64,000 bases of DNA. It comes from Reyranella sp. CPCC 100927. GTDB lineage: Bacteria; Pseudomonadota; Alphaproteobacteria; Reyranellales; Reyranellaceae. Within the stretch, counting starts at the first letter, position 1, and every line of letters begins with the position of its first letter. The stretch spans positions 434,001 through 498,000 of the forward strand of contig NZ_VOHA01000003.1 in assembly GCF_007859315.1 (NCBI RefSeq), in the 5' to 3' direction. Below, piece after piece: positions 12,352 through 20,229 of this stretch. The position numbers were made by a program, and so were the translations under genes. A model generated the notes under the pieces. It made no database searches. It saw only the letters and a list, made by a program, of their open reading frames with translations, and had not been told where the DNA came from.

Positions 12352-14096
12352 GCGACACCGCCGAGATAGGCATCGATGACCAGTGGGTCGCGTTGCACGT
12401 CTGCCGGCGTGCCACGGGCGATCACCTCGCCGCGGTTGAAGACGACCAGCCGGTCGACGACCGACATCACCAGCTCCATGTCGTGCTCGACGAGCAGGAT
12501 CGTCATGCCTTCGCGGCGCAGGCGGCGCAGCAGCTTTACCAACTCCAGCTTCTCTGAAAAGCGCAGGCCAGCCGCCGGTTCGTCCAGCAACAGCACGACC
12601 GGGTCGGCCAACAGCGCGCGGGCGATCTCGACGATCCGCTGCCGGCCCAGCGGCAGGCTGCCGGCGGCGGCGTACGCCACGTCGGCGAGACCGACGCGCT
12701 GGATGGCCTCGTGGGCTGCCGTGAAAATCGCGCGCTCCTCGGCGCCGTTGCCACCGAACAGGCCGCTGGCGATGCCACATCGCGTGCGGGCGTGTGCGCC
12801 GATCGCAACGTTTTCCAGGACGCTGAGGGTAGGCACCAGCTGCACGTGCTGGAAGGTGCGTGCCAGGCCGTCGCCCACAATGCGATCGGTGTGCCGGGCC
12901 AGCGGCCTGCCGCGAAAGCGCACGGCGCCGGCGGTCGGACGCTGCAGTCCGGTGATGACGTTGAACACGGTCGTCTTGCCGGCCCCGTTGGGTCCGATCA
13001 AGCCGACCATCTCGCCGGCGCCCAGCGTGAAGCTGACACCACGCAGCGCCTGCAGGCCGCCGAAGCTGACAGCGACGTCCTCGACCTCGAGCAGAACGCC
13101 GCCGGCATCGGCATCGTGCCCGCGCTGGGGCAGGGGCGTTCCGCCGGTGGTCGGCGGCAGTACTGTGGGCAACAGGTGCGCCGGCCACAGGCCGCCGGGC
13201 CAGCGCACCAGGACCAGGACGAGGATGGCGCCGAAGACGATGATTTCGTAGTTGCCGGAGACGCCGAGTCTGTTGGCGAACAGGTCCTGCGCGCCCCATT
13301 CGATGCCCTGGATCACAAAGGCGCCGACGATGGCGCCGGCGCTGTGCGCCGGGCCGCCCAGCACCGCCATGATCAGGAACTTGAACGACGCGCCAAGATT
13401 GAACGGAGTCGGACTGATGAAACGGATGTGATGGACGTAGAGCACACCCGCGATCGCCGCCACGATCGCGGACAGGATGAAGACGCGGCTCTTCAGGGCG
13501 GCGACGTCGATCCCGAAGCTGGTCGCCATGGTCTCGTGTGTGCGCACGGCGGCGACCGCACGACCGATCCGCGATACCTGCAGCCGGCGGAAGGCCACGA
13601 CGATACTCAGCGCCACGGCCCACACAATGCAAGCATAAAGGCGCTCGTCGCGTAGCTCGAAACCGAACAGGCTGATCGCCGGGATCTTGTCGAGACCGGA
13701 GGCACCGCCCGTCAGCTCACCCCAGGCCAGGAACACGCCGAACAGACCGATGCCCCAGGCCAGCGTCGCCAGCGGCAGGTAGTGACCGCGCAACCGTAGC
13801 GTGACTCGGCCGATGACCGCCGCAGCCAGCGCGGTGAGCAGGACGCCCGCCGGCATCGCGAGCCAAGGGCTGACGTCGTAGCGCAGGCACAGCACCGCCG
13901 ACACATAGGCGCCCAGGCCCATGAAGGCGCCATGACCCAGGGAGACCTGGCCGGCCTGCAGCAGCAGGACCAGGCCTGCGACGACCATGGCCGACAGGCC
14001 CGTGAAGGTCAGCAGGCCGACATAGAAAGGTGGCAGTACCCAGGGCGCGACAAGCAGCAGCGCGCCGACAAGCAGCGCCCAGATATGACGCGACAT
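12348..14096 (-). CDS. LivM-LivG fusion: ABC transporter permease and ATPase in one chain
   Basis: 582-residue fusion. Residues 1 to ~305 are a LivM permease with many hydrophobic helices and the family stretch GLVLLLQAGQVSLGHGAFMG. Residues ~330-582 are a LivG ATPase with Walker A (GPNGAGKTT), a LivG-type signature (LPLGRQRIVEIARAL) and Walker B (VVLLLDEPAAGL). Such fusions occur in several proteobacterial aromatic-compound importers. The start is ATG 14096, which overlaps the livH stop by one base (TGATG); the open frame extends further to 14135 but only into livH coding sequence. It forms the inner-membrane pore with LivH and binds ATP with LivF. Confidence 0.92.
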   Translation of the reverse strand: MSRHIWALLVGALLLVAPWVLPPFYVGLLTFTGLSAMVVAGLVLLLQAGQVSLGHGAFMGLGAYVSAVLCLRYDVSPWLAMPAGVLLTALAAAVIGRVTLRLRGHYLPLATLAWGIGLFGVFLAWGELTGGASGLDKIPAISLFGFELRDERLYACIVWAVALSIVVAFRRLQVSRIGRAVAAVRTHETMATSFGIDVAALKSRVFILSAIVAAIAGVLYVHHIRFISPTPFNLGASFKFLIMAVLGGPAHSAGAIVGAFVIQGIEWGAQDLFANRLGVSGNYEIIVFGAILVLVLVRWPGGLWPAHLLPTVLPPTTGGTPLPQRGHDADAGGVLLEVEDVAVSFGGLQALRGVSFTLGAGEMVGLIGPNGAGKTTVFNVITGLQRPTAGAVRFRGRPLARHTDRIVGDGLARTFQHVQLVPTLSVLENVAIGAHARTRCGIASGLFGGNGAEERAIFTAAHEAIQRVGLADVAYAAAGSLPLGRQRIVEIARALLADPVVLLLDEPAAGLRFSEKLELVKLLRRLRREGMTILLVEHDMELVMSVVDRLVVFNRGEVIARGTPADVQRDPLVIDAYLGGVA

Positions 14097-15121
14097 CACG
14101 CCTCCTGGCCGGGCTTGAGGCGATGGCTGCGCCACAGGAGGATCGGGATCAGCAAGGCGAAGACCAGAACTTCACGATAGGCGCTCCAGGCATAGGCCGA
14201 CGTCGATTCCAGAACGCCCACGGCGAACACGCCGGCGAGCGCCAGCGGGTAGTCGATCAGGCCGCCCATGGCGCTGCCGACGAAACCCTTGAGGCCGATG
14301 ACGAAGCCCATGTCGTAGTGGGCCGTCACCAGCGGGGCCAGCAGCATGCCGCTGGTGGCGCTGAAGGCGGCGCCGAGAAAGAAGGCAAGCGCCCCGGCGC
14401 GGGCAACCGGGATGCCGCAGAACTGGGCGCCCAGCCGGTTGATCGCGGTCGCCTGCAGGGCCTTGCCGTAGAGCGTGAACTCGAAGAACGCGTAGAGCGC
14501 CGCCATGATGACGATGGCGATCGCGATGATCGCGATGCTTTGCCAGGCCAGGAACAGCGGGCCGACGCTGATGCCGCCGTTCGCCAGCGGCGCCACCGAA
14601 TAGGTGCTGGAACCCCAGAACAGCAGGCCGACACCCTGCAGCACCATGTCGACGCCGACCGAGATGATGACGAGCACGACGGTGCTGGCATTGGGATTGG
14701 GTTGTACCGTGACGCGATAGACGATGGGGCCGAGGCTGGCGACCAGCAGGATCGCAGCCGGCATCGCCAGGAAAGCAGATCGTGGCGCGGCGAGAACGCC
14801 GGCCGAGATGCCGGCCAGGACAAGACAGGCCAATGCCGCGCCGCCCAACACGCGCATCATGGCGCGGCGATTATGGCGCGCGGTCCAGGCGGACGTGACG
14901 CCCCACAGTGCCAGCCCGGTGACGACGATCGCCATGGTGGCCGGCATGCGGCCATCGAGCAGGTCGGCGTAGGTGAGGGCACCCAGCATCACGTACTCGC
15001 CCTGCGCGATGTTGACCACGCGCGTCACCGAATAGACGAGCACGAGGCTGAGCGCGACCTGGGCGTAGACGGCGCCGTTGGTCAGGCCATCGGCGAGGAG
15101 GAAGAGAGCTGTGTCGAACAT
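14096..15121 (-). CDS. livH: Branched-chain amino acid-type ABC transporter permease LivH
   Basis: 341-residue integral membrane permease. It shows the LivH N-terminal motif (LADGLTNGAVYAQVALSL), VNIAQGEYVMLGA, and several further hydrophobic segments; the C-terminal part contains LKGFVGSAMGGLIDYPLALAG, typical of the family's EAA-like loop. It is slightly longer than many LivH proteins because of an insertion around residues 65-120 that carries extra hydrophobic segments. It follows the binding-protein gene by 36 bases and overlaps the downstream fusion gene by one base. It is the second pore subunit of this importer. Confidence 0.92.
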   Translation of the reverse strand: MFDTALFLLADGLTNGAVYAQVALSLVLVYSVTRVVNIAQGEYVMLGALTYADLLDGRMPATMAIVVTGLALWGVTSAWTARHNRRAMMRVLGGAALACLVLAGISAGVLAAPRSAFLAMPAAILLVASLGPIVYRVTVQPNPNASTVVLVIISVGVDMVLQGVGLLFWGSSTYSVAPLANGGISVGPLFLAWQSIAIIAIAIVIMAALYAFFEFTLYGKALQATAINRLGAQFCGIPVARAGALAFFLGAAFSATSGMLLAPLVTAHYDMGFVIGLKGFVGSAMGGLIDYPLALAGVFAVGVLESTSAYAWSAYREVLVFALLIPILLWRSHRLKPGQEA

Positions 15122-15157
15122 GGGGGATGAGCGGGCTGCGGGCCCGCTCGCCCGTTG

Positions 15158-16366
15158 TTAGCGTTGCAGGAGGGTGAACTTGCCGTTCTTCACGACGGTG
15201 AGGAACGTGCTGCGCAGGTCCAGTCCGAGATGGTCGGTCGGCGAGTAGTTGAAGACGCCATCGACGCCGGGGAAGTCCCTGGTCGCCTCGACGGCATCGC
15301 GCAGCCGCTTGCGGGTGTCCTCGACCTTGGTGAGATCGGCGCCGCCCTTGACCGCGCGCTCGGCGGCATCGACCGCGATCCGCCCGGCATCCCACGACTG
15401 GCCGGGGAAGATGTCGATCTTGTCGGCGCCGAACTTCGCGCCATAGAGCTGGGTGAAGCGCATGATCTCGGCCTTGGCGCCGTAGGCGTCAGGAAGCTCC
15501 CGATAGACCAGGAGGGGGCCGGCGCTGATGATCGTGCCTTCGGCCGCGTCCTTGGCAACGTCGATGAACGCGACGATGGCCGAACCGCCGCCGTGATAGG
15601 TCGGACCCGTGTAGCCGACGCGGCGGATCGCCTGCTGCGCCAGGGCCGACGACGGCGGGATGGCGTGGAAGTAGACGGCGTCCGGGTTGGCCTGCTTGAT
15701 CTTCAGCGCCTGGGGCGTGAAGTTCGTGTCGGTGCGCGCGAAGCGCTCGGCCGTCACGATGGTGAGGCCTTTCTCCTGGGCGACCCGTTGCAGTGCCATC
15801 CAGCCGCCTTCGCCGTAGGAATCCTCCTGGCCGAAGAAAGCGATCTTCTTGACACCGCGCGCCACCATGTCGTCGACCACGCGCGTCACCTGCAGCTTGT
15901 CGGTGCTGGGCGTCTTGAACGTCCACTTTCGCTCGGCCGCCGGTTCGATCACGCTGGCCGCCGAGGCGACCGAGATGTTGGGCACGGCACCCGAATTGAT
16001 GGTCTCGAGGATGGCCATCGACGCCGGTGTCGTCGAGCAGCAGATCACGAGATGGACCTGATCCTCGGTCACCAGCTTGCGCGTGTTGTTCACGGCCTTG
16101 GTCGGATCGGACGCATCGTCGTAGATGATGAAGCGGGGCGTGAACGGAAGGTCCGTGCGCTTGGCGAGCTGCTCTTCCAGCAGCTGAATGCCGTTCTTGG
16201 CCGGGATGCCGATCGGTGCCGCGGGTCCGGTCAGGGTGAACACCGCGCCGATCCGCAGTTCGGGCTTGGCGGTCTGCGCCTGTGCCGGGCCGCATGCCAT
16301 CGCCAGCGATGCGGCCAATCCCAGAGCCAACAGGCCGCCCTGACGGCCATTCATGTTCACGCTCAT
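15158..16366 (-). CDS. Periplasmic substrate-binding protein of the LIV-type ABC importer
   Basis: 402-residue periplasmic-binding-protein type 1 (Peripla_BP_6) protein. It has a clear Sec signal peptide (LLALGLAASLAMACGPAQAQT, cleavage probably after AQA) and the family start IGAVFTLTGPAAPIGIPAKNG. The open frame extends to 16519, but the ATG at 16366 is preceded by GGGGAAG and directly precedes the signal peptide, so it is the start. It lies 29 bases after hpaD and 36 bases before livH. The ligand is unknown. Related proteins in aromatic catabolic operons bind benzoate- or phenylacetate-like acids, and the operon context favours such a ligand (inference). Confidence 0.91.
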   Translation of the reverse strand: MSVNMNGRQGGLLALGLAASLAMACGPAQAQTAKPELRIGAVFTLTGPAAPIGIPAKNGIQLLEEQLAKRTDLPFTPRFIIYDDASDPTKAVNNTRKLVTEDQVHLVICCSTTPASMAILETINSGAVPNISVASAASVIEPAAERKWTFKTPSTDKLQVTRVVDDMVARGVKKIAFFGQEDSYGEGGWMALQRVAQEKGLTIVTAERFARTDTNFTPQALKIKQANPDAVYFHAIPPSSALAQQAIRRVGYTGPTYHGGGSAIVAFIDVAKDAAEGTIISAGPLLVYRELPDAYGAKAEIMRFTQLYGAKFGADKIDIFPGQSWDAGRIAVDAAERAVKGGADLTKVEDTRKRLRDAVEATRDFPGVDGVFNYSPTDHLGLDLRSTFLTVVKNGKFTLLQR

Positions 16367-16395
16367 CGTTGTGCTTCCCCTTCGATGTTCTTTGG

Positions 16396-17391
16396 TCAGT
16401 CGATGTAGTCCGGAATGGCTTGCAGAAGCGGCGCGCTGACAGGCAGGAGGTCGGTGCCGTCCATGCCCTCGACCCCCATGTACTCCTCGAACCAGCGGCG
16501 CGGTGGCGGCGCACCCCACAGCGTCTGCCGCCGCTTGTCGTTGAGGTGCCAGCGGATCGGCTTCATCTCCGGATCCGACGTCAGGTAGTCGCCGGTGTAG
16601 AGCTCGACGCGGTTGCCGTCGGGATCACGCACGTAGACGAAAAAGGCATTCGAGATGCCATGGCGCGCCGGGCCTCGTTCGATGGAGTCGGCGTAGCCGG
16701 CCGACGCGAGCATGTCGCAGGCGCGGATGACGTTCATCGGCTCACCCAGCGCCAGGCCGGCGTGATGCGCCGCCGGGCCGGGGCCTGTCATCACCGCGAT
16801 ATCGTGCACGGTCGACTTGCGGTACAGCCAACTCGCCCAGATCCGGTTCTCCGGCGGATCACCCTCGGTGTATTCGGCGCACTTGAAGCCGAGCTCTTCA
16901 GTGTACCAGGCGTAGCCCTTCTGGGCGTCGGGCGTGAGAACGTTCACGTGGTCCAGACGCGTGGGCGCGGCGCCGCGGTGCAGGTGCGACTTCTGCAGCA
17001 GCCACTCGACCGGCGCCATCTCGGCATAGAACTCGATCGGAAAGCCCAGAGGATCGCGGATGCGCAGGGTCGGGCCAAGTCCCAGCCGTTCGCCGCGCTG
17101 CAGCCACTTCATCGGCAGGTCGAGCGCACCGAAGCGGCGCTCAAGGATGTCGAGGTCGTCCGGCGACGCCACTTTGAAAGCCAGCGCGCCGACGCCGGCG
17201 CTGGGTGCCTTGCGCAGCGCGATGCAATGGTGCTCACGATCCTCGATCGCGCGGAGATAGATACGGTCGGCATCGCGCTCGGTCTCGTGCAGTCCCAGCA
17301 GATCGACATAGAAGTCGCGCGCCCGCTCCAGGTCGGTGACGCGGAACTCGATATGTCCCAGCCGGACGATGTTCGCCTTGGTCGCCGCCAC
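16396..17391 (-). CDS. hpaD: 3,4-dihydroxyphenylacetate (homoprotocatechuate) 2,3-dioxygenase, type I extradiol
   Basis: Two-domain vicinal-oxygen-chelate enzyme that opens the ring of homoprotocatechuate between C2 and C3. The metal ligands H148 (RLDHVNVL), H210 (AAHHAGL) and E263 (RVELYTGDY) are present, as is the second-sphere histidine H196 (TVHDIAV). The spacings H196-H210 (14) and H210-E263 (53) equal those I recall for the Brevibacterium enzyme (H200, H214, E267). GTG 17391 was chosen because GGAG lies 6 bases upstream; an ATG at 17415 without a ribosome site is the alternative. It is the first gene of the eight-gene operon ending with the MBL hydrolase. Its product is the substrate of HpaE. 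Confidence 0.88.
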   Translation of the reverse strand: MAATKANIVRLGHIEFRVTDLERARDFYVDLLGLHETERDADRIYLRAIEDREHHCIALRKAPSAGVGALAFKVASPDDLDILERRFGALDLPMKWLQRGERLGLGPTLRIRDPLGFPIEFYAEMAPVEWLLQKSHLHRGAAPTRLDHVNVLTPDAQKGYAWYTEELGFKCAEYTEGDPPENRIWASWLYRKSTVHDIAVMTGPGPAAHHAGLALGEPMNVIRACDMLASAGYADSIERGPARHGISNAFFVYVRDPDGNRVELYTGDYLTSDPEMKPIRWHLNDKRRQTLWGAPPPRRWFEEYMGVEGMDGTDLLPVSAPLLQAIPDYID

Positions 17392-17451
17392 GTCACTCTC
17401 CGCACCACACTGCATGGTGCACAGCGGTTAACACTGGCGGTGCACCAGGCT

Positions 17452-17469
17452 CTGTATCGAATGATACAG
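17452..17469. promoter_or_regulatory. Crp/Fnr-type palindrome upstream of hpaD
   Basis: CTGTATC-GAAT-GATACAG, a perfect 7-base-arm inverted repeat about 60 bases upstream of the hpaD GTG. Its core reads TGTAT-N6-ATACA, the TGT-N10-ACA geometry of Crp-family operators. A Crp/Fnr-type regulator gene ends 22 bases further upstream. A weak hairpin terminator of that gene is the alternative, but the stem is AT-rich and no T-run follows on the minus strand. Confidence 0.45.
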
Positions 17470-17491
17470 GGACGTTACGAACAGCCGGGCT

Positions 17492-18151
17492 TCACTCCGA
17501 GGCGATCAGCCGAACCCGTCCGGCGCTCGTCGCGACGACGCGCGCGGCGCGCAGCTTGTTGAGCGCACGTGTCACGGTCACCCGGCTGGCGCCGATGAGC
17601 GTGGCGATCTGCTCGTGCGTGAGGCTGAGGCTGCCGTCGCGCTCTTCGTCCGGCATCGAGCGCAGGATATAGCGCAGCAGATCGACGATACGCTTCTCGG
17701 CCGAGCTGCGGCCGATCTGCGACAGGCGGAACGCCAGCATCCGCTGCTTCAAGGCCGTGACGCGGAAGAAGGCCAACATCAGGTCGGGATCGGCGGTGAA
17801 GATGGTGCGCAGCCGGCGCGCATCGATGCGCAACACCGTGACATCGGTTGTCGCCGTTGCCGTCGAGAAACGCGGCAGACCATCGATCGCCGCGCCCTCG
17901 CCGCACAGGCCGCCGACGTCGACGACATCGAACAGCACTTCTTCGCCATCGTCGCCGAGCGCCGAGATCCTGACCTGGCCGCTGAGGATGAGGAAGAAGT
18001 CGTGACCGACCTCGCCCTGGCGGTAGAGCGTACCGCCCGGGGCGACGCGCATCTGATGGCCGACGCGCGTATCGGCGAGGCACCGCTGGATGAGGTCGGA
18101 CGGTACCCACAGCGTCTTGCTCATCTGACCGCGCGCCGCGCGCCGCGCCAT
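17492..18151 (-). CDS. Crp/Fnr-family transcriptional regulator
   Basis: 219-residue regulator with an N-terminal cyclic-nucleotide-binding-type beta-roll (GGTLYRQGEVGHDFFLILSG; GEGAAIDG in the phosphate-binding-cassette position) and a C-terminal winged helix with the recognition helix IGASRVTVTRALNKL. No cluster of four cysteines is visible, so it is not a classic Fnr. Starts: ATG 18151 with GGGAG 5 bases upstream was chosen; ATG 18178 with AAGGA is nearly as good. It lies 71 bases after the MarR-type gene and 100 bases before hpaD on the same strand. A Crp-type palindrome in that gap makes it a likely regulator of the hpaD operon (inference). The inducer is unknown. Confidence 0.88.
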   Translation of the reverse strand: MARRAARGQMSKTLWVPSDLIQRCLADTRVGHQMRVAPGGTLYRQGEVGHDFFLILSGQVRISALGDDGEEVLFDVVDVGGLCGEGAAIDGLPRFSTATATTDVTVLRIDARRLRTIFTADPDLMLAFFRVTALKQRMLAFRLSQIGRSSAEKRIVDLLRYILRSMPDEERDGSLSLTHEQIATLIGASRVTVTRALNKLRAARVVATSAGRVRLIASE

Positions 18152-18222
18152 TGCTGCTCCCTTCAGAAGGCGCTGCATCTTTTCCTTACTATAGAGCGGG
18201 TTATTGGCGTCGGCGAGAGCGC

Positions 18223-18735
18223 TCAGGAGGGATCGTCGTCGTTGGCGTCGGCACCGTTCCCGGTGGGTTTCGGCAGTTTCGCCAGCCGGTCGAGGAGGTC
18301 GTAGAGCTGCTCGAGCGCGTCCGGGCCGATGAACTGTGCGATTTCGGCGTACTGCTGCTCGGAGTGGGGCCCGACCGCGGCCAACAGACGCCGCCCGCGT
18401 GCCGTGAGGCGCACGATCGTACGGCGCTGGTCCTGCTTGGCGGCGTGCCGCTCCAGGTAACCTTGGCGCTCCAGGAGCGGGACCGTTCGTGACAGGCTTG
18501 GCAGCAGGAGGAACGTTTCCTGGGCCAGGCCCTGCATGTCCAGTTCGCCGCGCTCGGCGATGGCCCGCAGGATGCGCCACTGCTGCTCAGTGACTCCATG
18601 CGAACGCATCAACGGGCGGAAGCGGGCCATGACGGCTTCCCGTGCGATCAGCAGCCGCATTGGCAGCGAGCGCGAAAAGCTGCGCAGATGGGGTTGGGCA
18701 TGGCCTTCGTCGGGTGGGATGTCGGTCGGATCCAT
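18223..18735 (-). CDS. hpaR: MarR-family regulator, HpaR-like (homoprotocatechuate operon regulator)
   Basis: 170-residue winged-helix repressor. The N-terminal stretch LRSFSRSLPMRLLIAREAVM and the following MRSHGVTEQQWRILRAIAE are characteristic of HpaR/HpcR, the MarR-type repressors of homoprotocatechuate operons. The DNA-binding helix LLLPSLSRTVPLLERQGYL and wing DQRRTIVRLTARG follow. No Shine-Dalgarno decides between ATG 18735 and GTG 18759. It is transcribed in the same direction as the crp-like gene and hpaD, and divergently from the P450 gene. The palindrome upstream of hpaE is its most likely target (inference). HpaR proteins usually respond to the aromatic pathway substrate. Confidence 0.82.
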   Translation of the reverse strand: MDPTDIPPDEGHAQPHLRSFSRSLPMRLLIAREAVMARFRPLMRSHGVTEQQWRILRAIAERGELDMQGLAQETFLLLPSLSRTVPLLERQGYLERHAAKQDQRRTIVRLTARGRRLLAAVGPHSEQQYAEIAQFIGPDALEQLYDLLDRLAKLPKPTGNGADANDDDPS

Positions 18736-18848
18736 GGCGGCAGGCGATACCACGGACACGGTCCGGCAAAGAGGGCAAATTCTGCCGGCTCGGCGTGTGT
18801 GACCATGCTATCAGACGCCGCCCGGTTTCGCCGGCGACAGGAAGGTCG

Positions 18849-20198
18849 ATGGGGTTGTTGCGTAACAAGTTCATCCTGACGTGTGCGGTCTGGCTGGTGG
18901 TGCGGTTCGCGCGCGGGCCCTTGCGCCTGCTGCTGCCGATGCATTTCCGGCGTGAGCTGTTCAGCTATGACCTGCCGGCGCTGCAACTGGTGATCGGCAG
19001 TTCGCGCGACGTCGTGCAGCGGGTCCTGGTGCGCGGTGCGGCGCAGTATCCCAAAAGCCGGATCATGAAGCCGCTGTTGGCGCCGCTGATCGGGCGTGGC
19101 CTGTTTGCATCGGAAGAGCCTGATGTCGCCACCATCCGCCGCATGTTCGTGCGCGCCATCGCCCAGGTCGATGACCAGGCGGTGGCGGCGGTCAGCGCCC
19201 AGCTGTTGGACGCCTACCAGCTGCGCTGGCGCCAGGAGGGCACGCTGCCGCGCCTGCCGGTATCGGCAGAGATGTCGCGATTGACCGTCGATATCGTGTC
19301 CGAATGCCTCTTCCGTACCCGTTTCACGGAGGCCGAAAGCGCCGACTTCACGCGCCTGTTCTTCCGGTATCAGCTCCTCGCAAGCCCGTTGCGGCTCTTC
19401 CCCTGGGCCGGCACGCGCGTGGTGGCGCCGATCCGGCAAAGACAGCAGCGGCGTGTATCGGTGCGGATGCGGGCCTTGATTCAGACGCGCTTTGTCGACG
19501 CCCTGCGCAGTGGTGCTGAACCGATCGCCTCGAGCCCGTTCGCGCGGGCGGTGGCCGAACGCGAGCGTGCAGGCGAGGAGGTCCTGTCGGACGAACGGCT
19601 GCTGGACGAGGTGGCGGTCATGCTGCTGGCCGGCCATGAAACCAGCGCGTCGGCCCTATCCTGGCTGATGCGCGAACTGGCCGACGATGCCGATGTGCAG
19701 GCCCGGCTGCGCCAGGAAGTCCAGCCGGCGAACCAGCCCGCGACGCGGGTGGGGGCCGGTGCCGATACCTCGCTGCTGCGCTCGCTGATCAACGAGGTGC
19801 TGCGGCTCTACCCGCCGATCCCGATCTATCCGCGTGATGCGACCACGGCCGATACGCTTCAGAACGAGCCCATCAGGCCCGGTGCGCTCATGCTGGTGTC
19901 GCCCTGGATCATCCAGCGCCACGCCAAGCTGTGGGACGAGCCTTTGGCCTTCAAGGCCGACCGCTTTCGCACGCTGGCCGGCGCCGACACCAGCAACCGC
20001 TTCCTGCCGTTCGGGTCGGGGCCGCGGGCCTGTCCGGGCAGCCGGTTCGCCATGGCCGAGATGCAGGCGCTGGTGACGGGCATTGTGCGCCAATTCCAGT
20101 TGCGACCGGTAGCTGGTCCGCGCGCCACCCCGCTGGGCAATCTCACGACACGGCCTGATCGCGAAATCTATGTGGCACTCGAACCCGTGGTAGATTGA
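18849..20198 (+). CDS. Cytochrome P450
   Basis: 449-residue P450 with all the hallmark motifs: I-helix oxygen-activation motif AGHETS (A261-S266), ExxR motif (INEVLRLYPP) and heme loop FGSGPRACPGSRFA with proximal cysteine C395. The N-terminus is hydrophobic and basic (FILTCAVWLVVRFARGPLRLLLP), unusual for a soluble bacterial P450 and suggestive of membrane association. ATG 18849 follows AGGAAGG; the open frame upstream to 18642 overlaps the divergent MarR gene and is not used. The phytanoyl-CoA-dioxygenase-like gene starts 31 bases after it, so they form an operon with the GT4 gene. Substrate unknown; hydroxylation of a lipid or sugar part of the surface glycan is possible. Confidence 0.93.
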   Translation: MGLLRNKFILTCAVWLVVRFARGPLRLLLPMHFRRELFSYDLPALQLVIGSSRDVVQRVLVRGAAQYPKSRIMKPLLAPLIGRGLFASEEPDVATIRRMFVRAIAQVDDQAVAAVSAQLLDAYQLRWRQEGTLPRLPVSAEMSRLTVDIVSECLFRTRFTEAESADFTRLFFRYQLLASPLRLFPWAGTRVVAPIRQRQQRRVSVRMRALIQTRFVDALRSGAEPIASSPFARAVAERERAGEEVLSDERLLDEVAVMLLAGHETSASALSWLMRELADDADVQARLRQEVQPANQPATRVGAGADTSLLRSLINEVLRLYPPIPIYPRDATTADTLQNEPIRPGALMLVSPWIIQRHAKLWDEPLAFKADRFRTLAGADTSNRFLPFGSGPRACPGSRFAMAEMQALVTGIVRQFQLRPVAGPRATPLGNLTTRPDREIYVALEPVVD

Positions 20199-20229
20199 TG
20201 GCCGAACCGCCAACATTTGGACACTCTGC

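Noticed and set aside
11602-13632. 676-codon minus-strand frame as a single large ABC protein
   Set aside because: Only the last 249 codons (from 12351) have LivF sequence; the upstream part is an out-of-frame reading of the livM-livG fusion, which has its own stop at 12348.
12711-13655. 314-codon plus-strand open frame opposite the livM-livG fusion
   Set aside because: Shadow; the minus strand encodes a well-supported transporter subunit with Walker motifs.
17452-17469. The inverted repeat as an intrinsic terminator of the crp-like gene
   Set aside because: AT-rich 7-bp stem and no T-run on the minus strand; the Crp-type spacing fits an operator better.
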